Source of the DNA: Glaciecola sp. UBA2563
Lineage (GTDB): Bacteria; Pseudomonadota; Gammaproteobacteria; Enterobacterales; Alteromonadaceae
Assembly (NCBI GenBank): GCA_002340325.1
Contig: DDLV01000054.1
Span: 1 to 64,000, forward strand
Reading direction: 5' to 3'
DNA length: 64,000 nt
Below are positions 16,268-25,197 of this stretch, piece after piece. The notes beneath the pieces are model-generated. The model saw nothing but the letters and a program-made list of their open reading frames with translations, was not told where the DNA came from and ran no database searches. Each line of letters starts with the position of its first letter. Position 1 is the first letter of the stretch. Position numbers and translations under genes: made by a program.

Positions 16268-17287
16268 CTAATCCAGACCTAGTTGATACTTTCTTACGGC
16301 TTTGTTGTGCTGTTCAAGTGTTTCTGAAAACTGATGTCTGCCATCCCCTTTGGATACAAAGTAGACATAGTCGGTTGACGCTGGTCGCAGTGCAGCATCG
16401 ATTGAAGCACGAGAGGGCATGGCGATTGGCGTAATGGGTAGTCCGTCTATTCGGTAAGTATTGTAAGGCGTTAATGTTCGCAGATGCTTGCGCGTGATGT
16501 TTCCATCAAACGCATCTCCAATACCATAAATTACGGTGGGGTCAGTTTGCAGACGCATGCCATCGTGTAACCTATTAGCAAAGACACCGGCAATCACGTC
16601 TCTTTCAGCAGCCACGGCGGTTTCTTTTTCAATAATTGACGCCATTATCAATGCCTCGTATGTATTGGCAAGCGGCACGTCCACAAATCGTTGTTGCCAT
16701 TGATCATCAACATAGTTTTGCATCATATTTCTTGCCCTTAAAAGCAGCTCGAATGCTGATGATTGGTATTCGAATTGATAGGTGTCAGCAAGTAAGCACC
16801 CTTCCACTGAACGGTGTTCGTTTTCACAAAAACCAGACCCTTCAATTAAACGCTCGTAGAGTTGCTCAAAGTCTCCAAGGTCTTGTTCCAGATAGTCAAT
16901 CTGCGATATTTGTGCAAACCAGTCTTTTACGCGTAACCCTTCAATAAGCGTAACAGTAAACTTTTTAGTATTTCCGGTTTGAATTTTTTTTAACAGTTGA
17001 TAATACGAACTTTGCGGTTCTATTTCATACAACCCAGTTTTTAAAGCGAGTTTTTCCGCGTTCAATCTCGACCAAATTTTGAACCAATTTACATCAAGTT
17101 GTAGCTGTTTTTCGTTAATAAGTTTGTACGTTAAACCAATAGCACTATCGCCCCGATCAACATAAAGCTGTGCAGGTAAATTACCTTGCGGTTTATGCAT
17201 TTCAGCTTCAATTTTATAATAAACAAAGACAAGTGTTGCGCTACCTACAAGTAGTAATAACAAAATGACAGCGGCTGCCTTTTTCAT
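16268..17287 (-). CDS. mltG: Endolytic murein transglycosylase MltG (YceG)
   Basis: Inner-membrane enzyme that cuts nascent glycan strands and sets their length. One N-terminal membrane segment (about 4-24), then a periplasmic YceG domain. The catalytic glutamate is in MASIIEKETAVAAERDVIAGVF near residue 220, followed by LQTDPTVIYG and the PLTPYNTYR-like region seen in all MltG proteins. 339 residues matches E. coli YceG (340). The ATG shares bases with the pabC stop (TGATG), indicating coupled translation. Confidence 0.94.
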   Translation of the reverse strand: MKKAAAVILLLLLVGSATLVFVYYKIEAEMHKPQGNLPAQLYVDRGDSAIGLTYKLINEKQLQLDVNWFKIWSRLNAEKLALKTGLYEIEPQSSYYQLLKKIQTGNTKKFTVTLIEGLRVKDWFAQISQIDYLEQDLGDFEQLYERLIEGSGFCENEHRSVEGCLLADTYQFEYQSSAFELLLRARNMMQNYVDDQWQQRFVDVPLANTYEALIMASIIEKETAVAAERDVIAGVFANRLHDGMRLQTDPTVIYGIGDAFDGNITRKHLRTLTPYNTYRIDGLPITPIAMPSRASIDAALRPASTDYVYFVSKGDGRHQFSETLEQHNKAVRKYQLGLD

Positions 17288-18129
17288 CAGCGGCGCTCCT
17301 GTAATGTATCACTAACAAGTGTTTGAATCTGTTTGCTAGAGGACAAATTGAGTTGATACCAATGGTGCCCATCTGTAATAGATTTAACCGGCGTAACCTG
17401 CATAACGGCATTAGTAAGAAATGCGGCTTGTACTTGGGGCAGAGTTTCAAAACTCAAATTCTTTTTTGAGACGCTTTGGCCAGACGTACAAAGCATTTCC
17501 AATACATACTCTCTCATAACGCCAGCAACGCCCTCGGAATTGACAAAGGGCGTGTGCCATTTGTTATTTTTCATATAAAAGAAATTGGCCGACGTTGCTT
17601 CAATGATATCGCCTGCAGGGTTGCAAAGCAGAAGGTCGTCTATTTCACTTCCGTCTGCCTGAAGTATGGCTAACTCTTGTTTTGCCAGCACTTGTACTAA
17701 TCTGTTGTTGTGTTTTGCACCGGCAAGTTTTGGATGATCAATGAGTTCTGTCTCCCCAACACCTAATGAAACAAACTTGGGTACGGACTTCACTGGTAAA
17801 GGATGCGAGCTAATATATGCGACGGGTTCTGCAAGTTTACTTGGCGCATAACCTCTACCGCCCTCACCTCGCGATATCAAAATTTTAACAACACAATCAG
17901 ACGTTAACTGTTTTCCAAACTCAACCAGTTTCATTTCTAAATTCACCCAGTCGTGCCAATCAATGCCAAGTTTTTCACAATCGTTTTGCAGTCGAGAAAA
18001 ATGCCTGTCTATTAACTCCAGTTGATTGTTTCTGTGTGCTATCGTCGTAAAGCAGCCGTCACCATAAAAAAAGCTACGGTCAGATGCTCCGACAGTAGCT
18101 TGATTCAATTTAATGATGTTTTTGGTCAT
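17287..18129 (-). CDS. pabC: 4-amino-4-deoxychorismate lyase
   Basis: Fold-type IV PLP enzyme that forms 4-aminobenzoate for folate. 280 residues with DRSFFYGDGCFTT near residues 17-29, HFSRLQNDCEKLG near 43-55, the likely PLP lysine in AGAKHNNRLVQ near 138, and the cofactor-phosphate region DGEI-like GDIIEATSANFFY near 190. It sits between fabF and mltG exactly as in E. coli. A branched-chain or D-amino-acid transaminase is the other member of the fold, but context favours PabC. Confidence 0.9.
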   Translation of the reverse strand: MTKNIIKLNQATVGASDRSFFYGDGCFTTIAHRNNQLELIDRHFSRLQNDCEKLGIDWHDWVNLEMKLVEFGKQLTSDCVVKILISRGEGGRGYAPSKLAEPVAYISSHPLPVKSVPKFVSLGVGETELIDHPKLAGAKHNNRLVQVLAKQELAILQADGSEIDDLLLCNPAGDIIEATSANFFYMKNNKWHTPFVNSEGVAGVMREYVLEMLCTSGQSVSKKNLSFETLPQVQAAFLTNAVMQVTPVKSITDGHHWYQLNLSSSKQIQTLVSDTLQERR

Positions 18130-18147
18130 TGGACGGCGTAAAAAAAC

Positions 18148-19392
18148 CTAGTGATCAATTTTTGTAAACAGCAAAGAGCCGTTTGTTCCACCGAAGCCAA
18201 AGGAATTACACAGCGCCGCAGACTGGGTGAACGCGGAGGCTTTGTGTGCAACAAAATCCAAATCACATCCTTCGCCCGGATTGTCTAAATTTATGGTTGG
18301 AGGAGCAGTACTATCTCGCAATGCCAAGACAGTAAATATAGCTTCTACAGAGCCAGCAGCTCCTAACAAATGACCTATCATCGACTTCGTTGAACTTACT
18401 TTGAGATTATAGGCATGTTCACCAAATACGCTTTTTATCGCGGCAACTTCTGCAGTGTCCCCAGCAGGTGTAGAGGTTCCATGCGCGTTGATATAGCCAA
18501 TTTTCGATGCATCCAAACCGGCATCATTAATGGCATTTTGCATCGCGGCAGCTGCGCCATGACCGTCTTCAGGTGGCGATGTCATATGATAAGCATCTCC
18601 GCTCATTCCAAAACCCACTAATTCAGCATAGATCTTTGCGCCACGCTGTTTCGCGGATTCATACTCCTCAAGCATCACCACGCCAGCTCCCTCGCCCATG
18701 ACAAACCCATCTCTGGCCTCATCCCAAGGTCGGCTTGCCTGTTGCGGATTATCGTTATTAGTCGACAGCGCCCTTGCCGCGCCAAAACCCGCCATTCCCA
18801 ATGGCGATACTGTTGTCTCAGCACCTCCCGCTAGCATAGCATCTGCATCCCCATATGCGATAGTTCTCGCCGCAATGCCAATATTGTGAACACCAGTTGT
18901 ACATGCCGTCACAACATTTAAATTTGGCCCTTTTAGTCCGGTCATTATCGACAGAAAACCCGAAATCATATTCGTAATAGTGGCTGGCACAAAAAATGGT
19001 GAAACGCGTTTAGGACCCGAATTGAGCATTTTTACGTGGTTTTCTTCAATCGTAAGTATTCCACCTATCCCAGACCCAATGCTTACACCAACCCTTGAAG
19101 CATTTTCTCTAGTAACATTTAATCCAGAATCTTCGAGGGCTTGAAGACCTGCAGATATGCCCAATTGAATGAACCTGTCCATTTTTTTCGTTTCTTTTTT
19201 GGGTATATATTGTTCAGCGTCAAACGCCTTGACTTCCCCCGCAAAACGAGTTGAGAAACTACTCGCATCAAAAAGCGTTATTTCACCTATACCGCTTTCA
19301 CCTTCAAGTAACTTACTCCAAGTCCCGTCAACGTCATTAGCCAATGGAGAAATCATTCCCATTCCTGTTACGACAACACGACGTTTTGCCAC
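18148..19392 (-). CDS. fabF: 3-oxoacyl-ACP synthase II
   Basis: Elongating beta-ketoacyl-ACP synthase of type II fatty acid synthesis, and the enzyme that extends C16:1 in the cold in E. coli. 414 residues. The Cys-His-His triad is in VVTACTTGVHN (C about 163), INAHGTSTPAGD (H about 304) and KSMIGHLLGAAG (H about 341). The glycine-rich C-terminal FGFGGTNGSL is intact. It is separated from acpP by a terminator-like hairpin at 19445-19472. Confidence 0.96.
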   Translation of the reverse strand: MAKRRVVVTGMGMISPLANDVDGTWSKLLEGESGIGEITLFDASSFSTRFAGEVKAFDAEQYIPKKETKKMDRFIQLGISAGLQALEDSGLNVTRENASRVGVSIGSGIGGILTIEENHVKMLNSGPKRVSPFFVPATITNMISGFLSIMTGLKGPNLNVVTACTTGVHNIGIAARTIAYGDADAMLAGGAETTVSPLGMAGFGAARALSTNNDNPQQASRPWDEARDGFVMGEGAGVVMLEEYESAKQRGAKIYAELVGFGMSGDAYHMTSPPEDGHGAAAAMQNAINDAGLDASKIGYINAHGTSTPAGDTAEVAAIKSVFGEHAYNLKVSSTKSMIGHLLGAAGSVEAIFTVLALRDSTAPPTINLDNPGEGCDLDFVAHKASAFTQSAALCNSFGFGGTNGSLLFTKIDH

Positions 19393-19444
19393 TACTATTC
19401 TCCGATTATTATTATTAATTGTTGATTTTACACCAGATCAAACG

Positions 19445-19472
19445 AAAAAACGGCTCAAAATGAGCCGTTTTT
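19445..19472 (-). terminator. Hairpin terminator or attenuator between acpP and fabF
   Basis: The stem ACGGCTCA / TGAGCCGT closes a short A-rich loop and is followed on the minus strand by six Ts. It lies 13 bases after the acpP stop and 52 bases before fabF. It would end most acpP transcripts and let part of the polymerases into fabF, which fits the very high demand for acyl carrier protein. Confidence 0.75.
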
Positions 19473-19485
19473 CATAAAAATTCGG

Positions 19486-19722
19486 TTAATCTTGATTTGC
19501 GTTAATGTAGTCAATTGCAGATTGCACAGTCGTTATCTTCTCTGCTTCTTCATCAGGAATTTCAGTATCGAATTCCTCTTCAAGCGCCATAACAAGCTCT
19601 ACTGTGTCCAAAGAATCAGCACCTAAATCATCGACAAAAGATGCTTCCGACTTTACTTCATCTTCCTTCACACCTAGCTGTTCAACAATGATTTTTTTAA
19701 CGCGTTCTTCGATATTGCTCAT
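19486..19722 (-). CDS. acpP: Acyl carrier protein
   Basis: 78-residue acidic helical carrier for fatty acyl chains. The phosphopantetheine serine is in the signature GADSLDTVELVMALEEEF (Ser about 37). The start at 19722 has AAGGAAA seven bases upstream and gives the usual N-terminus MSNIEERVKKII. A longer frame to 19755 adds 11 unconserved residues and includes the ribosome site, so it is rejected. fabG lies 218 bases upstream, leaving room for an own promoter in the AT-rich gap 19756-19940. Confidence 0.96.
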   Translation of the reverse strand: MSNIEERVKKIIVEQLGVKEDEVKSEASFVDDLGADSLDTVELVMALEEEFDTEIPDEEAEKITTVQSAIDYINANQD

Positions 19723-19940
19723 ATTTAAGGTTTCCTTTAAATCCCTTGATTTCAAATTAGTTGGCGTAGTTTATTTGCCTATGCCTACTGTTGCAAGTTT
19801 AACGATCACTTTACACTCTGGTCAAACCACCGCTAAACAAAAAAAATTTAATAGTCATCATAACTTTGGGTTTAAACTGAGTGACTTTCAATACGTCTTT
19901 TGTCGTATTTTCTTTATGGTTTGTTTACATTCTTTTTACA

Positions 19941-20678
19941 TTAGCCCATGTGCATGCCGCCGTTAACGTGCAGTGTTTCTCCTGTGATATAAGCTGCATT
20001 TTCAGAACACAAAAATGCAACTGCTGATGCGATTTCTTCAGGTTTTCCTAATCTATCAGCAGGCACATCTTTCAAAATAGCCTGTTTTTGTTCATCGGTG
20101 AGGGCGTGTGTCATATCGGTTTGAATGAAACCCGGTGCCACTACATTTACCGTAACACCTCTAGAGGCAATTTCTCTTGCAAGTGACTTACTGAATCCTA
20201 TGACAGCCGCCTTCGCCGCAGCGTAGTTAGATTGCCCAGGATTTCCCGTGGAGCCAACAACTGAACCAATAGTAACGATGCGTCCAAAGCGCTTTTTCAT
20301 CATGCCTCGAAGCACTGCTTTTGACAACTTGAACACAGAATTAAGGTTAGTTTGAATGATATCGTCCCATTCCTCGTCTTTCATCCGCATTAATAAATTG
20401 TCACGCGTTATGCCAGCGTTGTTAACGAGAATATCAGGCATCGAAAATTCAGACTTAATCTGCTCCAACAGTTCACTTATAGAGTCACCAGAGGTCACAT
20501 TTAATACCATTCCTTTGCCTTCACTGCCCAAATACTCAGATATTGCGTCTGAACCTTTTTGACTGGTCGCAGTGCCAATTACAAACGCACCTGCTGACGC
20601 TAATTGCGTCGCAATGGCTTTGCCTATGCCTCTACTTGCGCCCGTTACTAAAGCTGTTTTACCCGTTAAATCGAACAT
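19941..20678 (-). CDS. fabG: 3-oxoacyl-ACP reductase
   Basis: NADPH-dependent SDR that reduces beta-ketoacyl-ACP. 245 residues with cofactor loop GASRGIGKAIA (about 14-24), the NNAG motif at about 87-90, catalytic Ser in TIGSVVGSTG (about 139) and YxxxK in SNYAAAKAAVIGF (Y about 152, K about 156). The C-terminal ITGETLHVNGGMHMG is typical of FabG. Seventy-five bases separate it from fabD. Confidence 0.96.
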   Translation of the reverse strand: MFDLTGKTALVTGASRGIGKAIATQLASAGAFVIGTATSQKGSDAISEYLGSEGKGMVLNVTSGDSISELLEQIKSEFSMPDILVNNAGITRDNLLMRMKDEEWDDIIQTNLNSVFKLSKAVLRGMMKKRFGRIVTIGSVVGSTGNPGQSNYAAAKAAVIGFSKSLAREIASRGVTVNVVAPGFIQTDMTHALTDEQKQAILKDVPADRLGKPEEIASAVAFLCSENAAYITGETLHVNGGMHMG

Positions 20679-20753
20679 ACCCTTTAACCTACTGTTTCAA
20701 ATTTAGATGAAAGCATCTCATCAGAAAAATCGCACAAAATATTGTGCAACGAA

Positions 20754-21653
20754 CTATGAAAAATTTTCTAATTTAAGTGATTTATCAATGCGTTTGCACA
20801 AACCGCTTAATACCTTTCCTGGTCCCACTTCAACAATATGCTCAACGCCATTTTCAGCCAGTTGTTGCACGGTTTCCGTCCAACGTACTGGACTGTATAG
20901 TTGTCTTACAAGCGCACTTTTAATTTCGTCAGCATTCGTGACACTAGCCACATCGACGTTGTTAATGACCGGCAATACTGGTGACGAAAATGTGATGCTG
21001 TTAAGCACCGGAACGAGTTTTTCTGCTGCGCTTTTCATTAATGCACAATGTGAAGGGACACTCACTGCTAGCGGCAAGGCGCGTTTTGCACCCGCTTCCT
21101 TAATTGCTGCTGCCGCGCGCTCAACCGCCTCTTTGTTTCCTGCTATCACAACTTGTCCGGGGCTGTTGAAATTCACCGGTGACACCACTTGTTGCATGTC
21201 TGTTGCTGTAGCCGTACAAATTGACCCAATACTTTCGTCATCTAGTCCTATAATTGCATACATGGCGCCCGTACCTGCGGGTACCGCCTGTTGCATCAAA
21301 TTGCCGCGCGTTTCGACTAACTTAACGGCATCCTCTACCGATAACACCTCAGCAGCTACCAAGGCGGTGTATTCGCCTAAACTGTGTCCAGCAAAATAAT
21401 CTGGTGCGCCATGCAACTCTTGATATATCTTAAGACAGGCGATACTCGCTGTTAATAATGCAGGCTGGGTGATCTGGGTTTGATTTAACTTTTCTGCTGG
21501 TCCTTGTTGACATACTTCCCATAAATCATAACCAAGCGACTCGCTTGCAATTGAGAACGTTTGTTGCACTTGAGGATATTCACTTGCAAGTTCGCCAAGC
21601 ATACCCACCGATTGTGAGCCTTGCCCAGGAAAAACATAGGCTTTTTTCGTCAT
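20754..21653 (-). CDS. fabD: Malonyl-CoA:ACP transacylase
   Basis: Loads malonate from CoA onto ACP. 299 residues with GQGSQSVGM at about 9-17, nucleophile Ser in FAGHSLGEYTAL (about 91), arginine in VKLVETRGNLMQQA (about 117) and catalytic His in VPSHCALM (about 200). The order fabH-fabD-fabG is standard. An open + strand frame across this gene is an antisense shadow. Confidence 0.96.
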   Translation of the reverse strand: MTKKAYVFPGQGSQSVGMLGELASEYPQVQQTFSIASESLGYDLWEVCQQGPAEKLNQTQITQPALLTASIACLKIYQELHGAPDYFAGHSLGEYTALVAAEVLSVEDAVKLVETRGNLMQQAVPAGTGAMYAIIGLDDESIGSICTATATDMQQVVSPVNFNSPGQVVIAGNKEAVERAAAAIKEAGAKRALPLAVSVPSHCALMKSAAEKLVPVLNSITFSSPVLPVINNVDVASVTNADEIKSALVRQLYSPVRWTETVQQLAENGVEHIVEVGPGKVLSGLCKRIDKSLKLENFS

Positions 21654-21782
21654 TTGACATCCCTTTATTCTATCAGCGCATTATCTGTACTGCGCTTTTT
21701 CTTCAATTTATGTGCGATTTGTGACAACCACCAAACATGTTATGGCAAGTTGTATTCAGCCTGCGGATGATGCAGTCGAAAT

Positions 21783-22742
21783 CTAGTATTTTACCAACGC
21801 TGAGGCCCATGCAAAGCCACCACCAAATGCTTCCAAGAGAATTGTTTGTCCTCGTTTTATGCGCCCATCTCTTATCGCAGTATCTAACGCTGTCGGCACT
21901 GTTGCAGCGGAAGTATTCCCATACTTTTCCAACGTAATGACCACCTGATCTAGAGACATATTGAGCTTTTTCGCAACCGCTTTGATAATGCGGAAATTCG
22001 CTTGGTGAGGTACAAGCCAATCGATATCAGACTTTTGCATATTGTTGGCGCGAAGCGTTTGTTCGACGATTTCACTGAGCTTTGTCACAGCAACTTTAAA
22101 TACTTCATTGCCTTTCATCACGCCCCAGTTTTCATGGACGGAGGCTTCGTCGCCGCGAGTAGGATTGCCGACGTATAAAAGGTCTTTGGCTGATCCCGCT
22201 GCATTGATATGAGTTGATAAAATACCTGGTTCTTCGCTGGCTTCAATGATGGTGGCACCTGCCCCATCACCAAACAAAATAACCATACCGCGGTCAGCCG
22301 GGTCGACTAATTGAGAAAGACAGTCTGTCCCAATGACGAGAATACGCGTTACCATGCCGCTTTTGATATATTGATCGGCGACGCTTAAAGCGAAACAGTA
22401 TCCAGCACAAGCAGCTGCAACATCGAAAGCAGGAATATTGTCGATACCTAATTCAGCTTGAATTTCGCAGGCGGTAGAGGGTAGAGCGTAGCGTCCACTG
22501 GTTGTTGCGCACACAATCATGTCTATATCGCTAGGTGAGATACCAGCTGCTTCAATCGCTTTTTTGCTGGCATTTGCTCCCATAGTAGCAGCTGTCTCGC
22601 CTTTACTGACGATGCGTCTTTCTTTTATGCCCGTGCGGTCGGTGATCCATTCATCTGAAGTATCCACCATTAATTCTAAATCTGCGTTAGATCGAACATC
22701 GCTTGGATAATAGCTTCCAGTCCCTATAAAGCGAGAATACAT
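21783..22742 (-). CDS. fabH: 3-oxoacyl-ACP synthase III
   Basis: Starts fatty acid synthesis by joining acetyl-CoA (or a branched starter) to malonyl-ACP. 319 residues with catalytic Cys in DVAAACAGYCFAL (about 112), His in VPHQANFRIIKAV (about 246) and Asn in EKYGNTSAATVPTAL (about 276). The C-terminal GGGFAWASALVKY is conserved. It starts 3 bases after plsX ends. The branched-chain 2-oxoacid dehydrogenase at 35427-39265 could feed branched primers, but that is inference. Confidence 0.96.
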   Translation of the reverse strand: MYSRFIGTGSYYPSDVRSNADLELMVDTSDEWITDRTGIKERRIVSKGETAATMGANASKKAIEAAGISPSDIDMIVCATTSGRYALPSTACEIQAELGIDNIPAFDVAAACAGYCFALSVADQYIKSGMVTRILVIGTDCLSQLVDPADRGMVILFGDGAGATIIEASEEPGILSTHINAAGSAKDLLYVGNPTRGDEASVHENWGVMKGNEVFKVAVTKLSEIVEQTLRANNMQKSDIDWLVPHQANFRIIKAVAKKLNMSLDQVVITLEKYGNTSAATVPTALDTAIRDGRIKRGQTILLEAFGGGFAWASALVKY

Positions 22743-22745
22743 TCG

Positions 22746-23768
22746 TTATTGCTCCAACAGTTCTTTTTCTATTTTTGTTTTTATCCTATCGGGAACGGAT
22801 ATTTCTATTTCAGCAATGGCTTTTTTAATTGCGTAATAACACGCATCAGCCGTTGCATTCCCGTGACTTTTGATGACAATGCCGCGCAATCCTATCAGAC
22901 TAGCCCCATTATACTGGTCGGGGTTCATGCGCTGATAAATTTTTTTTAGAAAAGGCAGCATTAATTTCCCGAACAACAACGTCATCACGTTCTGCTGTGT
23001 TGTAGATTTAATCTCATGCATTAACAGCTTTGCGATACCTTCACTTGCTTTTAGAGCGATATTTCCAGTAAAACCATCGGTTACAACAACATCAACTTGG
23101 CCCGCAAAAATGTCATCGCCTTCCACATATCCAATATAGTTTAAGCCCTCAGCATTTTTTAGTAACGCGTCTGCATGCTGTATATCCGAGTTACCCTTTA
23201 TATCTTCTTCTCCAACATTAAGCAAAGCGACTTTAGGCGCCTTAATAGCTTCACAAGATTGCTTTAGGACAGACCCCATTACGGCGTACTGCAATAAGTT
23301 TTCTGCATCACAGTTTATTGAAGCACCTAAATCAAGCAGCAGCACTTTATTATGGGTCATCGTAGGCAACGAAGATACTAATGCCGGTCTTGATATGCCA
23401 GGTAGTGTTTTTAGTACATAGTGTGCCATGGCCATTAACGCGCCGGTATTACCGCAGCTGACACATCCGTGGGCATCACCTTGTTTAATCAAATCTAACG
23501 CTTGGCGCATACTTGATTGCGTCATTTTCCTCAGTGCTAATGCTGGGCGCATTTCCATATCGACGATTTGTGCAGAGACTCTTGTCGATACCTTACTTTT
23601 TAGAATATCAGGTAAGAACTGCATGAGCTCATCAGATGCTTGTTGTGATGCACAGACGATAATGTGTAGATTTTTGAAGTCTAATAGTACGCGTTTTATC
23701 GCACTAAAAAAAATATGGGGGCCGCGATCGCCCCCCATAATATCGATAGCTAAGGTGACTTTTTGCAA
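22746..23768 (-). CDS. plsX: Phosphate acyltransferase PlsX
   Basis: Makes acyl-phosphate from acyl-ACP for the PlsY route to phosphatidic acid. 340 residues with AIDIMGGDRGP at 8-18, VSCGNTGALMA near 101-111, LDLGAS(I)NCD near 147-155 and VVVTDGFTGNIALKASEG near 228-245. It lies between rpmF and fabH as in most gammaproteobacteria. Confidence 0.95.
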   Translation of the reverse strand: MQKVTLAIDIMGGDRGPHIFFSAIKRVLLDFKNLHIIVCASQQASDELMQFLPDILKSKVSTRVSAQIVDMEMRPALALRKMTQSSMRQALDLIKQGDAHGCVSCGNTGALMAMAHYVLKTLPGISRPALVSSLPTMTHNKVLLLDLGASINCDAENLLQYAVMGSVLKQSCEAIKAPKVALLNVGEEDIKGNSDIQHADALLKNAEGLNYIGYVEGDDIFAGQVDVVVTDGFTGNIALKASEGIAKLLMHEIKSTTQQNVMTLLFGKLMLPFLKKIYQRMNPDQYNGASLIGLRGIVIKSHGNATADACYYAIKKAIAEIEISVPDRIKTKIEKELLEQ

Positions 23769-23777
23769 GTCGTTTCC

Positions 23778-23948
23778 TTACTTATTGATAACTTTCTTAC
23801 CCTTGTAGTAGCCGTCTGCGGTCACGTGGTGACGACGATGTGTCTCACCAGATGTCGCATCAACTGACAACGTTTCTGCACCAAGTGCATCATGTGCACG
23901 GCGCATACCACGCTTAGAACGGGTTTTACGATTTTGTTGAACCGCCAT
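23778..23948 (-). CDS. rpmF: 50S ribosomal protein L32
   Basis: 56-residue ribosomal protein. Visible translation begins MAVQQNRKTRSKRGMRRAHD and ends YYKGKKVINK, closely matching E. coli L32. It has no cysteine pairs, so it is the zinc-independent form. The start ATG at 23948 is preceded by GGAGTAACC-type spacing from the yceD stop 9 bases away, and plsX follows 9 bases later. The yceD-rpmF-plsX order couples ribosome supply to lipid synthesis. Confidence 0.96.
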   Translation of the reverse strand: MAVQQNRKTRSKRGMRRAHDALGAETLSVDATSGETHRRHHVTADGYYKGKKVINK

Positions 23949-23957
23949 AGGTTACTC

Positions 23958-24479
23958 CTAATCTCGCTTAAGCTCTTTTAGTACAGCAAAAGGATTTGGT
24001 CTTTCAATAGACTCAACCGATTCGCCGAACTGCATTTCGTTAACTATCACTGTATCTTCCTCACCTGGATGTAGAGGAACAACAGGCAATGACAAAATCA
24101 GTTCGTCTTCTATTAACTGAAACAAATCAACTGCTCCATGCGTGTCAATTTCGATCGGCTCATACCGCTCGGGTAAACACTCCGCTTCTTCCATCCCCTG
24201 CACGGGACTACAACAAAACATTGTATTTACCTCATATGCAAACGCTCTATTACTGCGCTGGCATATGAGTATGACCGAAATCTCAGCTTGCCCCTGAAAG
24301 TAAGTAAGACCCTGCGCGTCTTTTGAGAACTCGACTTTCACTTGGGCATCGGATTTAACTTCTGCAACTGCCTCAGACAGTCGCTGCAAGTCGTTTTTAA
24401 GGTAGATCCCATCATAAACTGCGCGCTTCTGCGCGTTTTTTTCAGGGTCCAGCGACTTTGGAAGTTTCACATTTGCCAT
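23958..24479 (-). CDS. yceD: YceD (DUF177), 23S rRNA accumulation protein
   Basis: 173-residue DUF177 protein, needed in plants and E. coli for normal 23S rRNA levels. It has the family's two-strand core (YFQGQAEISVILICQRSNRAF), a CQR cysteine, an acidic middle and C-terminal EELILSLPVVPLHP-like region followed by NPFAVLKELK. It heads the rpmF-plsX-fab operon and is divergent from the maf gene with 55 bases between, so promoters for both must lie in 24480-24534. Confidence 0.92.
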   Translation of the reverse strand: MANVKLPKSLDPEKNAQKRAVYDGIYLKNDLQRLSEAVAEVKSDAQVKVEFSKDAQGLTYFQGQAEISVILICQRSNRAFAYEVNTMFCCSPVQGMEEAECLPERYEPIEIDTHGAVDLFQLIEDELILSLPVVPLHPGEEDTVIVNEMQFGESVESIERPNPFAVLKELKRD

Positions 24480-24534
24480 AGGGCGCGCATAATATAGTCT
24501 AAGCGCAAGTTAGTCAAAGGTTTTACAACGGTTT

Positions 24535-25140
24535 ATGTCGCAATCTATCATCCTTGCATCATCGTCTAAATACAGAGCCACATTACTTCAACAATTATTG
24601 CAGCCTCTTGGCTTAAATTTCATTCAAAGTGCTCCGCAAATAGATGAAACACAGATTACCGGCGAGCGTCCTGCCGACATGGCCATGCGGCTTTCAAAAA
24701 GCAAGGCAGAAGCGGTTGCAAAACAACACCCTGATAGTATAATCATTGCTTCCGACCAAGTGCCCTACCATACTGCTTTTGACAGCATTTTGAGAAAGCC
24801 AGAAAACCAAGAAAATGCGGTTGCACAGTTATTAAAGTGCAGCGGTACCAACGTTGAATTCTTCACAGGGCTATGCGTATTAAATCCTAGGCACGCAGAG
24901 AACAGGTTACAAATTTGCGTTGAACAATTTACAGTAAAATTCAGAACCCTATCGGTAGCAGAAATAGAACGATACGTTGCTATCGAAAACCCCATTGATT
25001 GCGCCGGAGCGTTCAAAGTAGAGGGTCTTGGAATCACTTTGTTTGAACGGCTTAGCGGTTCAGATCACAATGCGCTTATCGGATTGCCATTAATACGGCT
25101 ATCATACTTTCTTAGACGGTGTGATTTGCAAATGCCATAA
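24535..25140 (+). CDS. Maf-family nucleotide pyrophosphatase (YceF type)
   Basis: House-cleaning pyrophosphatase that hydrolyses unusual nucleoside triphosphates; the YceF branch acts on 7-methyl-GTP. 201 residues with the N-terminal ILASSSKYRATLL, the DETQITGERPADMAMRLSKSKAEAV helix region, the catalytic base region ASDQVPYH near 79-86, KPENQENAVAQLL and the SGSDHNALIGLPL end. Its place next to yceD-rpmF is the same as E. coli yceF, which favours the m7GTPase subfamily. Confidence 0.9.
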   Translation: MSQSIILASSSKYRATLLQQLLQPLGLNFIQSAPQIDETQITGERPADMAMRLSKSKAEAVAKQHPDSIIIASDQVPYHTAFDSILRKPENQENAVAQLLKCSGTNVEFFTGLCVLNPRHAENRLQICVEQFTVKFRTLSVAEIERYVAIENPIDCAGAFKVEGLGITLFERLSGSDHNALIGLPLIRLSYFLRRCDLQMP

Positions 25141-25197
25141 GTTTATTTGCAACTTAACTTGCTTACTACGAAGAAGTTAACCATTGTATGATGCAAT

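Noticed and set aside
20707..21399. 230-codon open frame on the + strand opposite fabD
   Set aside because: It is antisense to a clearly conserved gene, is Ser/Thr/Ala-rich as expected of a codon shadow, and has no ribosome site.
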